This document shows, in pieces, positions 1 to 8,254 of a DNA stretch of 64,000 nucleotides; position 1 is the first letter of the stretch; every line of letters starts with the position of its first letter. Where the stretch lies: assembly GCA_910588875.1 (NCBI GenBank), contig CAJURT010000018.1:4923-68922 (forward strand), written 5' to 3'. The position numbers and the translations under genes are program-made. The notes below the pieces were generated by a model. That model was not told where the DNA came from. It did no database searches and was given only the letters and a program-made list of their open reading frames with translations. Source of the stretch: an uncultured Lachnospiraceae bacterium. GTDB taxonomy: Bacteria > Bacillota > Clostridia > Lachnospirales > Lachnospiraceae.

Positions 1-9
1 TCGATCCAT
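1..9 (-). CDS. 5' end of a gene running out of the window
   Basis: An ATG at 9-7 is preceded by an AGGTGG-type ribosome binding site and directly follows the stop of the short frame at 10-87. Only three codons are visible, so no product can be named. It would be the next gene of the glycan cluster. Confidence 0.35.
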
Positions 10-87
10 TTAAGCTTCCACCTTTCTGTCGAATTCTGTAAAAACATATTCTTCTATAATAACTATTCTCTTAACTAATTCTTGCAT
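10..87 (-). CDS. possible 25-residue peptide between two cluster genes
   Basis: A 25-codon frame starts immediately after the stop codon of the aminotransferase gene and ends with TAA directly against the ATG of the next gene. The tight packing could reflect translational coupling. The peptide starts MQELVKRIVIIEEYVF and resembles nothing I know. It may simply be the leader that carries the ribosome binding site for the next gene. Confidence 0.25.
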   Translation of the reverse strand: MQELVKRIVIIEEYVFTEFDRKVEA

Positions 88-1122
88 TTATCCAAGCAAA
101 TATCTCTTAATTTCTTCCGCTGGAAGCCCGGCTTTATCCCATCCATAATAAATAGGTACACATTTATGATGTTTTGCTACCCAATAGCTATTTGGCAAGT
201 CCACATCTATTCCTTCTATTTCGTTGCCGAAATCAGTATAATTAAATACCTTTCCTGTTTCTTCACTCAGTTCTGTATCAAAAATAATATATTTATAATA
301 TCCCGATACCATACCTTCTGGAAGGAACACCCTATTATCAAAAATATTGTCTAATTTTTTTGCAAGTTTCCGTTTCCATTCTAAAATCATTGGAAGTCGT
401 TCTATTTGGACAATGCCAAGAGCAGCAGTAACTTCATTTATTCTATAATTAAACCCTTCCTTTATTGGATAAGTGACAACATTCCCTTGAATCACTTCTT
501 TTCCATAATTGCGAAATTTTTTTATCCATGTAATTAATTCTTTATTCTTAGAAACAACCATTCCTCCTTCCCCCAGCGGCATAGTTTTTGTAGCATAAAA
601 GCTATAACTCCCTGCCAATCCCCAACTTCCTGCATTTTTACCATTCCATTCTGCTCCATGGGCATGTGCACAGTCCTCAATCAATGCAATATTATGTGCC
701 TCACAAAATTCTGCAATCTTCTCGATTTCAAATGCTATATGCCCACCAATGTGAACCACAATTATAGCTTTTGTATCAGAAGTAACTTTACTTACCATAT
801 CATTGTAACTCATACAAAGATCCTGTCTGTTACAATCCACATATACTACTTTTGCCCCTGCTTTTTTTGCTGCTAATGCAGTAGCCCAAAAGGTATTTGC
901 TGGCACAATAACCTCTTTCCCTCTTACATCTACATATTCCAATATAGACAAAAGTCCTGTCCCGCCACTTGATACAGCACAAGAAAAGAGATGTGTAAAC
1001 TCTTCAAACTTTTCCTCAAATATCTTTGTCATTCTACCGTCTGACCAAAAATTTGATTCAAATACTTTATCTAACAATTGATAATATCTTTCCTTATATT
1101 CTGATTCAAATGGTAATATCAT
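88..1122 (-). CDS. DegT/DnrJ/EryC1/StrS-family PLP aminotransferase
   Basis: This 344-residue protein belongs to the sugar aminotransferase family that transfers an amino group from glutamate to a keto-sugar nucleotide in the cytoplasm. The N-terminal region carries the substrate and cofactor motif PANTFWATALAA near residue 74. The PLP-binding lysine lies in FYATKTMPLGEGG near residue 179, and the aspartate that contacts the PLP ring is in ALIEDCAHAHGA near residue 150. Length fits the family. It is the second DegT enzyme in the cluster and is more divergent than the QdtB-like one at 6750, so it probably aminates a different sugar or a non-sugar substrate. DNA is AT-rich like the rest of the island. 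Confidence 0.85.
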   Translation of the reverse strand: MILPFESEYKERYYQLLDKVFESNFWSDGRMTKIFEEKFEEFTHLFSCAVSSGGTGLLSILEYVDVRGKEVIVPANTFWATALAAKKAGAKVVYVDCNRQDLCMSYNDMVSKVTSDTKAIIVVHIGGHIAFEIEKIAEFCEAHNIALIEDCAHAHGAEWNGKNAGSWGLAGSYSFYATKTMPLGEGGMVVSKNKELITWIKKFRNYGKEVIQGNVVTYPIKEGFNYRINEVTAALGIVQIERLPMILEWKRKLAKKLDNIFDNRVFLPEGMVSGYYKYIIFDTELSEETGKVFNYTDFGNEIEGIDVDLPNSYWVAKHHKCVPIYYGWDKAGLPAEEIKRYLLG

Positions 1123-1314
1123 TTTATTTACCTCGTATTATTCAATAGTAGTATTTATAAATCCCTCTCCAGGGATAGATGCTATACTGTTTCAACCACA
1201 GCCTCTCTGTATAGTTGTTAATCAGTTAGATGCCGCATGACGCTTTATTTATAATAAGGTTACAATCGCAGAGAGTGCCAGTAATCTTAAACAGTATCAA
1301 ACGCTTTACATTGG
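1123..1314 (+). ncRNA. possible IS110 left-end noncoding (bridge RNA) region
   Basis: This stretch directly precedes the remnant of an IS110-type transposase N-terminus. In the IS110 group the noncoding left end upstream of the transposase encodes the bridge RNA. I see several short complementary segments but cannot fold it reliably, so this is an inference from position only. The other possibility is ordinary non-functional intergenic DNA. Confidence 0.2.
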
Positions 1315-1416
1315 AAATCTTTTATAGCCTGCGTTGGAATTGATATCGCCAAGGATAAACACGACTTCCTTATCTTATATCATGAAGAAACTTGTGCATC
1401 TAATTTATATAATTGA
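1315..1416 (+). pseudogene. IS110-family transposase N-terminal remnant
   Basis: The plus strand encodes CVGIDIAKDKHDFLIL, the first DEDD-type motif of IS110-family transposases (GIDIAKxKHD), and then runs into TGA at 1414. The remaining roughly 370 residues and the C-terminal Ser domain are missing. It is the only plus-strand coding trace in the glycan island and lies in a gene-free gap of 388 bp. After the stop, 1417-1510 shows no further coding sequence. It marks an old insertion, consistent with a mobile glycan cluster. Confidence 0.6.
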
Positions 1417-1510
1417 AAAATCATGGTGCAAATTTATCTGAAAATACATTTCAGCAATTCAACCAGAAAAATCTTATCTTAAATCTTAACTTTTAATAGT
1501 TAATCTCTAT

Positions 1511-2557
1511 TTAAATAAACCTTCTTGTATGTACATTTCTTAATTGTTCTAATATTATATTAAATCCTGTAATTCTACATGCACTACATTGATCCTGGCA
1601 TTCTGCATTTAAAAGTTTTTGGCTTGCTTGCTCACGATTTGAGGAACTCCAAATTTCTTTGAAACTATGTTCATACAAATTTCCAATAATAATCCCATCT
1701 TTTCTTCTCTTTTCGCATAATACCACTTCTCCATTAGCATGAATTATTGATGTCAAAGAATGCGCAAAACATGGTAAACCGGCATTTTTATCAACTATTC
1801 TATCATTAACAACTAACATATATTTAATCCTTTTATTTGTTGTCCATTCTGCTAACTGTCTTCGTAAATCTAGCAATTGCTCCAAAGAAGGCATAATATT
1901 CTCTGCCTCTTCTACAGGTCTGAAATATATATAATCAACACCTATATTGTCTAATTGCTTAACCAGTTCTTTTAAATCACTTTGATTTCTTACTGTTAGT
2001 ACATATCCTACACCAATAAAAGTTTTTTGGGGATCCCTTGCCTTAGACATTTTTTCCATATTCTTAAGGACATTACTAAAATAGTCTTTACCCTTTTCTT
2101 TTTGATACTCAGACCGTGTGCTGGAATCCAATGATATTCTGACCCAATTCAGCATACCAATGCAATCAGAAATATCCTCTGTACCATTTGATATTAACCC
2201 CATTTCAACATTAGCTTTTTTTCCCAATTCAAGCACCTCTTTAAAATAGGGATGTAATGTCGGTTCTCCTCCACCCTCTAAAGTAACACCTGTCCCTTGA
2301 TGGCCAAATTCTAAGAACAGCTTTTCTATTATTTTCAAATCTAATGTTCCTTTGTTTTTCCTCAAATTCTTATCTGTACACCATTCACAGTTAAGATTGC
2401 AATAATCAGTTAAATGTACTTCTGCACTTATCGGAAAATACTCATCCATCTTTTTTACACCATTACGAACATCAAGAATAGAATCTATTTTTTCTTTATT
2501 TAAAATCAATTTCAATTTGCTATATTCAAACTCATTCCAATAATTAAAATCTATCAT
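1511..2557 (-). CDS. radical SAM protein with C-terminal SPASM-like cysteines
   Basis: The 348-residue protein has the radical SAM motif CNLNCEWC (CxxxCxxC) at about residue 53, which binds the [4Fe-4S] cluster that cleaves S-adenosylmethionine. The GGGEPT motif for SAM binding follows. The C-terminal third holds a further cysteine set (CFAH, VVLCEKRR, CQDQCSACR) typical of SPASM or twitch auxiliary-cluster domains, preceding the phrase GNLYEHSFKEIWSS that is common in this group. Such proteins modify peptides or small molecules; within a glycan cluster the substrate could be a sugar or a modified lipid. The exact reaction cannot be told from the sequence. Confidence 0.8.
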   Translation of the reverse strand: MIDFNYWNEFEYSKLKLILNKEKIDSILDVRNGVKKMDEYFPISAEVHLTDYCNLNCEWCTDKNLRKNKGTLDLKIIEKLFLEFGHQGTGVTLEGGGEPTLHPYFKEVLELGKKANVEMGLISNGTEDISDCIGMLNWVRISLDSSTRSEYQKEKGKDYFSNVLKNMEKMSKARDPQKTFIGVGYVLTVRNQSDLKELVKQLDNIGVDYIYFRPVEEAENIMPSLEQLLDLRRQLAEWTTNKRIKYMLVVNDRIVDKNAGLPCFAHSLTSIIHANGEVVLCEKRRKDGIIIGNLYEHSFKEIWSSSNREQASQKLLNAECQDQCSACRITGFNIILEQLRNVHTRRFI

Positions 2558-2603
2558 CTTTGCTCCTGTTATTTGATATATTATTTTTTATCTGTTCTTA
2601 TAT

Positions 2604-4076
2604 TCAAACCCATAAATCATGCCATTTTGAAAAAAGTTCATTCCATGAAGAGTGTTTTCGCACTTTTTCTTTATTTTCCCTACACCTTTTTTGATACAAT
2701 TCCATATCTGCAATGATTTTTTGCAAAACTATTGTTATATCCAATACCTCATCAACATTAAGAAAAAACATTCCCATTTCATATAAAGATTGGTATGGGA
2801 GCCACTTTCCTGCTATTACAACAGCCCCAGCATACATTTCTTCTAACATGGTTGAACTAAGCTGATCTGTCGTTTGGACATGAATCATAATGTCAGATAT
2901 AGAAGCATATTCTGCCATCCCTTCATAATCCATATATTTTGTTAAAATCACATAGTTCAACCCAGTTCTTTTTAGCCTTTCATCAACTATCTCAATATAA
3001 TGATCTGCCCCATTAGGATATGTCATAGGAAATACAAGTATTATCTGTTCCTTTATGTCATTTGGTATTTTTTCTATTGCATCTATTATTTTTAAATGCT
3101 GGTGTTGTTGTATAGCATTATGGCCACATGTAACAACAATTTTCCCTAAAGGAATATGATACTTCTCTTTTATCCTATTTTTAGGGATATTTTCAATATG
3201 ATCTATCCATTCTAATACTTCTATTCCAAAAGGCAAAAGATGTGTCTTCTTCCTTATTTTTTCTCCATAATAATCTCCAAATTCCTGTACTGTCTTTGCT
3301 GTTTCAGCCGTTATAATATCTGCACACATAATAAGATTTTGTTTAAATTTCCTTTCATCTTCTCCTGCACGATAAAAATCACTCCCCCCCACATTTAAAT
3401 TCAACCTTCGTGTTTTTCTTTTTAATATCCTATAAAAATATGCCCATTCCCATTCTATCCAAAGCAACTGCATAGCATCATACAATGGCAATTGTATTAA
3501 AATTGTCTTCAGTTCTTCCAATGTTTGAAAATAATAGATATGCTCTAATTTATCCGAAACAATTTTTTCCTTATATTCCTTTACTCTTGTTATTAAACTA
3601 AATTCTATATCACAGCATTGCCTCGACATATTTTCAATAAGTTGTTTTGTATATGTTGAAAAAAAGGTACAAAATACCAATACCTTCTTTTTGTCTGATT
3701 TGCATTCTTCTTTATGATATAGATCAAAATTAACAAGTGGATCTTCCAAATGCTTCATGTGTTCTTCATTTATAGGGCAAACCTCATATTTCCCGATATT
3801 ATCAGTATATAACTTCCGAAGAAAATAAATCTTATTCTGATCGATTCCCTGTTGTTGAAGCTGCCTACTTATCTCAAAACTATATCTTGTTGAAGTAATG
3901 ACAATATTATAATTATTCCTTTTTCCTCTCTCTAAAGATCCAACTTCATAATCTCCTATTTTACTTCCATACTTACTTACATCACTGTCTGCTAAAAACA
4001 TAACAGAGTATTTCTCTTCCAAAAACGGTAATGCCTTTTTACATTCTTCACCTGCACCAAATAGTATTATATCCAT
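2604..4076 (-). CDS. GT-B glycosyltransferase with N-terminal Rossmann-like domain
   Basis: The 490-residue product starts with a Rossmann-like segment (MDIILFGAGEECKKALPFL) of about 110 residues, then a two-domain GT-B enzyme. The C-terminal nucleotide-sugar half shows GKIVVTCGHNAIQQHQ, an FPMTYPNG strand near residue 352 and EEMYAGAVVIAG. These resemble the Fuc4NAc-transferase type (GT56) more than classical GT4, but I am not certain. It would act at the inner membrane face, adding a sugar to a lipid-linked oligosaccharide. The gene is AT-rich and sits 66 bp downstream of a GT2 gene in the same orientation. Confidence 0.7.
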   Translation of the reverse strand: MDIILFGAGEECKKALPFLEEKYSVMFLADSDVSKYGSKIGDYEVGSLERGKRNNYNIVITSTRYSFEISRQLQQQGIDQNKIYFLRKLYTDNIGKYEVCPINEEHMKHLEDPLVNFDLYHKEECKSDKKKVLVFCTFFSTYTKQLIENMSRQCCDIEFSLITRVKEYKEKIVSDKLEHIYYFQTLEELKTILIQLPLYDAMQLLWIEWEWAYFYRILKRKTRRLNLNVGGSDFYRAGEDERKFKQNLIMCADIITAETAKTVQEFGDYYGEKIRKKTHLLPFGIEVLEWIDHIENIPKNRIKEKYHIPLGKIVVTCGHNAIQQHQHLKIIDAIEKIPNDIKEQIILVFPMTYPNGADHYIEIVDERLKRTGLNYVILTKYMDYEGMAEYASISDIMIHVQTTDQLSSTMLEEMYAGAVVIAGKWLPYQSLYEMGMFFLNVDEVLDITIVLQKIIADMELYQKRCRENKEKVRKHSSWNELFSKWHDLWV

Positions 4077-4142
4077 AAAGCCTCCAACTTAACTTAACCA
4101 GAAACAGATATATATTAATTATTCAATCAATAACAGAATAGC

Positions 4143-5432
4143 TTAGTTTTTTACAGCTTCTTTTATCAAATAATGCACATCCACAATTTCTGTACTAATT
4201 TTCTGTCTCAAAATATATTTGATTTCTTCATACAATCCTATTGGTGCAACAATAATTGCATCTATTGGTGGTAAAGAATCTTCCAATGTGTAAACCTTTA
4301 ATGAGCATTCCAGCATTCTACCTTTTCGATCTATAATATAGTCAACATTAACTTTACTGTTTAGCAATTCATCACATAACATAACTCCTAGTTTTGAATA
4401 CCCATATATTGCAACATGATAAATATTTTTATTTTCCAAATATTGTTCAATTATATGAGTGATAACTTTCGATTCCTTCCAAATTGCTAATAATTCACAT
4501 TCTTTCCGCCTTATTTCCAACAAATAATCTTTATTGGCCTGAGGTTCATCAAGCAATATCCCTATTTTATTCATTTTCTTTTCTAAACTTTTTAATCCAT
4601 CATAATATTGATTATGTTGACACAATTGAATAAAATCAGCAAAATATTTCCTCCAACATTCCTTCTGTTCAGATATATTCAGATATTGAACATACTTTTT
4701 TAGGGTTAGAAAAACCGCATCCATTGCAACTTGTAACTTATAATTATTTCCAGAAAAATTTGTCATTGATGTTTCAGATTTTCTATATAAAACCGTAGTT
4801 CTGTCTAAATAATATATCTTTTCATTTTGACTAATTCTCAGCCAATATTCATAATCCTCATAAGCAATGCTTTCATCATGATATCCATATTTATAAAATG
4901 TTTTTTTGCATCGCATCACTGTTGGTGCTAATATATAATTTCGGTACATTAACCTATAAAAAAAATTATCAGTTTCAATTTGGCTTTTCTTATTTTTCCA
5001 AACAGTTTCATTCATATTAATTTCGTCCCCAAAATGGTACGAATCCGGTATTTTTACCATATTAGCATGAACCATTATACATTCAGGATATTTTTTTAAG
5101 GTTTCCCATAACAAATTAATACTTTGTGGCAAAAGTACATCGTCCCCTGAGATCGAATAATAAAAATCTCCTTTGCTCTCTCTTATTAAGCGATTAAAAT
5201 TACATGGAATATTTCCAACATTCTCTTTGTTCTGAATAAATATCACTCTTACTAATTTCTCTTTCAACCGTTTCATATACTTTTGAATAATTAACGGCGT
5301 ATCATCAATAGAAGCATCATCTAAAATTATTAATTCTATTGGTCTATAATTTTGGGAAAGTATTCCTTCCAAAGCATCAGCAATATATTTTTCATGATTA
5401 TAAGTTAATAACCCAATAGAAACCAATGACAT
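4143..5432 (-). CDS. GT2 glycosyltransferase with C-terminal Rossmann-like extension
   Basis: I start the gene at 5432 (MSLVSIGLLTYNHEKY), which has a GGAGG site six bases upstream; an in-frame codon ten residues earlier lacks one. Residues 1-230 are a GT-A fold family 2 transferase with LLTYNHEKYI, LIILDDASIDDT and the metal-binding SGDDVLLP. The acceptor-side ED motif appears as YEDYEYWLRIS. The last 95 residues form a Rossmann-like unit beginning HVAIYGYSKLGVMLCDELL, similar in type to the unit at the N-terminus of the neighbouring transferase. It probably extends the glycan repeat unit in the cytoplasm. Confidence 0.82.
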   Translation of the reverse strand: MSLVSIGLLTYNHEKYIADALEGILSQNYRPIELIILDDASIDDTPLIIQKYMKRLKEKLVRVIFIQNKENVGNIPCNFNRLIRESKGDFYYSISGDDVLLPQSINLLWETLKKYPECIMVHANMVKIPDSYHFGDEINMNETVWKNKKSQIETDNFFYRLMYRNYILAPTVMRCKKTFYKYGYHDESIAYEDYEYWLRISQNEKIYYLDRTTVLYRKSETSMTNFSGNNYKLQVAMDAVFLTLKKYVQYLNISEQKECWRKYFADFIQLCQHNQYYDGLKSLEKKMNKIGILLDEPQANKDYLLEIRRKECELLAIWKESKVITHIIEQYLENKNIYHVAIYGYSKLGVMLCDELLNSKVNVDYIIDRKGRMLECSLKVYTLEDSLPPIDAIIVAPIGLYEEIKYILRQKISTEIVDVHYLIKEAVKN

Positions 5433-5505
5433 ATTATTCCTCCACAAATTTGCTGCTTTCACAAATTGTTTTTACAATCTTCAAATAAGGAACAGAAATC
5501 TACCC

Positions 5506-6720
5506 TCATTTTTCAGACATAATATATTTTCCTATTCGGTAAATCCCATTTAAACAACATTCTTCTACTAAACTAATTCCGTTATAATCCTTTTTTTTGC
5601 TATCTATACCCATACGTAAAATCAATTCAAACATTTGTGTCTCTCCTGTTTCTACATAACAATCTTTAGCATACATCAGCAAATTTCTTCCGTCGTAATC
5701 TATCGTATCAATATTGGCACCATACTTGAATAAATATTGAGCCATTTCTAAATTATTATAATAAACTGCCACAATTAATGGATCTCTTCCATTATTGTCT
5801 TTTTCGTTTATGTATGCACGATTATTCTCAATAATTTCTTTTGCAATTACATTGTTTCCCCTTTCAATTTGTTTCAATAAGTATTGCAATTGATCAATAT
5901 ACAAAAACACATTATAATCAATTGTTGATATTTCAAATCCATATTTATCACTATACAAAATTTCTCCCGGTTTACATTCTGAAATTTCGTCAGTTATCTT
6001 ACATGAATGTATATTATAGTTTTTAAAAGTCATAAACTGGTATGGCCTAAATGAAAATGCTCTGATCTGATTTCTAATTTGATATGCTGTTTGACAGCAA
6101 TTAACATGTAAACTATCAAAAAATAATGTATTAGAGGAATAATAAGAGGATAATTTTGCAGTTTGCTTAGTTCCAACAGGCACCCTCCCATTAATCAATA
6201 AAGGTATATAATATTTTACTATTTCTGTACCAGCATCAATATATTTTTGATATAGGCTAAAGGCTGTATCGTCTTCTTCAATAGGAATCTTCTTTTGTGC
6301 TACTATCTTCCCAGTATCTATGCCAAAGTCTATATAATGAAATGTTACTCCTGTCTCTTTTTCATCATTCAATAACGGCCATACAGAAGTAAAACATCCT
6401 TTATATTTAGGAAGCAATGAAAAATGTATATTAAACAGTTTGTCTGATACAAAATTACCAGGGTTGATTATTTTGTCATATTCTAATGATAAAAATATTA
6501 GATCTTTTTTGTCATATAAATCTTGCAATTTACAAGATTGTATATTTTGTCTATCACAATAAAATTTAAATGACTTTTGCCACAAATTCTTCCCCGTTTC
6601 ATTTTTATTATATACAGAAACAATTTTTATATCTGTACGGTCAATTATCCTAAGATAATTAACCAAATATTCCATGACATCAACTGCAATATTATTTTTT
6701 CCGGCAATACAAATGATCAT
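5506..6720 (-). CDS. qdtF: sugar-nucleotide N-formyltransferase with ankyrin repeats (QdtF-like)
   Basis: I place the start at 6720 (MIICIAGKNN), behind a GGTGGGG site. Residues 1-200 match the formyltransferase fold also found in Fmt: NIHFSLLPKYKG gives the catalytic Asn and His near 97 and 99, and FHYIDFGIDTG gives the catalytic Asp near 135. Residues about 290-395 are ankyrin repeats (DNNGRDPLIVAVYYNNLEM, YDGRNLLMYAKDC). That architecture is known from the QdtF enzyme of Providencia alcalifaciens, which formylates dTDP-3-amino-3,6-dideoxyglucose using N10-formyl-tetrahydrofolate. The adjacent QdtB-like aminotransferase and QdtA-like ketoisomerase complete the pathway, which strongly supports the call. 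Confidence 0.85.
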   Translation of the reverse strand: MIICIAGKNNIAVDVMEYLVNYLRIIDRTDIKIVSVYNKNETGKNLWQKSFKFYCDRQNIQSCKLQDLYDKKDLIFLSLEYDKIINPGNFVSDKLFNIHFSLLPKYKGCFTSVWPLLNDEKETGVTFHYIDFGIDTGKIVAQKKIPIEEDDTAFSLYQKYIDAGTEIVKYYIPLLINGRVPVGTKQTAKLSSYYSSNTLFFDSLHVNCCQTAYQIRNQIRAFSFRPYQFMTFKNYNIHSCKITDEISECKPGEILYSDKYGFEISTIDYNVFLYIDQLQYLLKQIERGNNVIAKEIIENNRAYINEKDNNGRDPLIVAVYYNNLEMAQYLFKYGANIDTIDYDGRNLLMYAKDCYVETGETQMFELILRMGIDSKKKDYNGISLVEECCLNGIYRIGKYIMSEK

Positions 6721-6749
6721 GTTCCCCACCATAATTCTATAAATACTTT

Positions 6750-7844
6750 TCAAAATGAATTAATTACATCAATCACATAATCTATTTGCTCATCTTTTAT
6801 TCCGTAGTACATCGGGATACTTACTTCTGTATCTGCAATTTCCTTTGATATAGGATACGTATTTTGATCAATGAACATGTTTTTATATGCTTCCTGCAAA
6901 TAGATAGGAATCGGATAATGAATCATTGTTACTATTCCGCTATTCCTTAAATAATTTATAAAATCATCTCTATTTTTAATTCTTAATGCTAAAATATGCC
7001 ATACATGATTTCTATCCATAGCAATTTGGGGTTTATTAAGTTTTAAATTTACTATGCCATTTAAATATTTTTCAGCAACCTTTTGTCTATATTGATTCCA
7101 ATTATCCAATTTTTTTAATTTAACTGACAAAATTGCTGCTTGTATCTCATCTAATCTCGAATTATTTCCTTGATAAATATGATGGTATTTATAATCAGAT
7201 CCGTAATTCGATAATACACGTACTCTTCTTGCTATCTCTTCATCATTTGTTGTAATAGCCCCAGCATCTCCCATTGCACCTAAATTTTTTCCAGGATAAA
7301 AGCTAAATGCCGCTGCATTTCCTATACTTCCTACCTTCCTGCCTTTGTATACTGCACCGTGTGCTTGTGCTGCATCTTCAATGACAATGAGATTATATTT
7401 TTGGGCAAGTTGATTTATCTCATCCATATCAGCAGCTTGTCCATACAAGTGGACAGGTATAATTGCTTTTGTTTTTTTAGTTATTTTTTCTTCAATTTTT
7501 TTAACATTAATAGTATAGTAATCTATTGTCGGTTCTACAAATACAGGCATTGCTCCTACATAAGTTACTGCAAGTGCTGTTGCAATAAATGTATTAGCAG
7601 GAATGATTACTTCATCTCCGTTTTTTACATTATATGCTTTTAGTAAAAGATATATTGCATCTAATCCATTCCCACATCCTACACAAAATCTCACACCGCA
7701 ATACTCTGCAAATTCTTTTTCAAATGCTTCACTTTTTCTGCCTTTTATAAACCAATTGGATTTAATAACCTCATTCACAGCTGACAATATTTCACTACTT
7801 ATTTCATCATGCATATATTGAAAAGATGTAAAAGGAATATTCAT
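6750..7844 (-). CDS. qdtB: dTDP-3-keto-6-deoxyhexose 3-aminotransferase (QdtB/FdtB-like)
   Basis: The 364-residue DegT-family protein converts a dTDP-3-keto-6-deoxyhexose to the 3-amino sugar using PLP and glutamate. PANTFIATALAV lies near residue 80, VIEDAAQAHGA near 155 and the PLP lysine in FYPGKNLGAMGDAGA near 185. It begins 4 bp inside the end of the upstream QdtA-like gene, so the two are translationally coupled, and the formyltransferase follows 29 bp later. The gene order ketoisomerase, aminotransferase, formyltransferase matches the order of the reactions. Whether the product has gluco (Qui3N) or galacto (Fuc3N) configuration depends on the ketoisomerase and cannot be settled by eye. 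Confidence 0.85.
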   Translation of the reverse strand: MNIPFTSFQYMHDEISSEILSAVNEVIKSNWFIKGRKSEAFEKEFAEYCGVRFCVGCGNGLDAIYLLLKAYNVKNGDEVIIPANTFIATALAVTYVGAMPVFVEPTIDYYTINVKKIEEKITKKTKAIIPVHLYGQAADMDEINQLAQKYNLIVIEDAAQAHGAVYKGRKVGSIGNAAAFSFYPGKNLGAMGDAGAITTNDEEIARRVRVLSNYGSDYKYHHIYQGNNSRLDEIQAAILSVKLKKLDNWNQYRQKVAEKYLNGIVNLKLNKPQIAMDRNHVWHILALRIKNRDDFINYLRNSGIVTMIHYPIPIYLQEAYKNMFIDQNTYPISKEIADTEVSIPMYYGIKDEQIDYVIDVINSF

Positions 7845-8254
7845 AATTTTTCTGTTTTCTGTCCTATAAAATATTTAAATTCATTATAGTCCCTAATATA
7901 ATCTCCCTCTTCGTATATTTCTGATGCTAAAACTAATAATACTGCACCAGATGAAAAGTCATACATTTCACGCCACATATTATGTGGTATATATAATCCT
8001 TCGTATGGTTTTTCTAAGGATACTATTTTACTTTCCTTCCCATTATCTAATAAAACTTTACATGATCCATGTATACATACTAAAATCTGTTCTAAATTTT
8101 TATGTGCATGAAATCCTCTGCGAACATCTTTCCCTGTATCATACATGTAATATACTCGCTTAATGTTAAAAGGAATATCCTTATGTTCCTCTAATGCTAC
8201 TAACATTCCACGTTCATCTCCATGTTGCTGAAATGCATATTTAACTACTTGCAT
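7841..8254 (-). CDS. qdtA: dTDP-4-keto-6-deoxyglucose 3,4-ketoisomerase (QdtA/FdtA-like cupin)
   Basis: This small cupin (about 137 residues from the ATG at 8254) matches the WxcM/FdtA/QdtA family. It moves the keto group of dTDP-4-keto-6-deoxyglucose from C4 to C3. The signature RGFHAHKNLEQILVC contains the conserved histidines, followed by the cupin phrase YIPHNMWREMYDFSSGAVLLVLAS. The start overlaps the 3' end of the upstream large gene by 14 bp. The FdtA and QdtA forms differ in product stereochemistry; the QdtF-like formyltransferase downstream favours the QdtA reading. The enzymes that make its substrate (RmlA, RmlB) are not in the window. Confidence 0.85.
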   Translation of the reverse strand: MQVVKYAFQQHGDERGMLVALEEHKDIPFNIKRVYYMYDTGKDVRRGFHAHKNLEQILVCIHGSCKVLLDNGKESKIVSLEKPYEGLYIPHNMWREMYDFSSGAVLLVLASEIYEEGDYIRDYNEFKYFIGQKTEKL

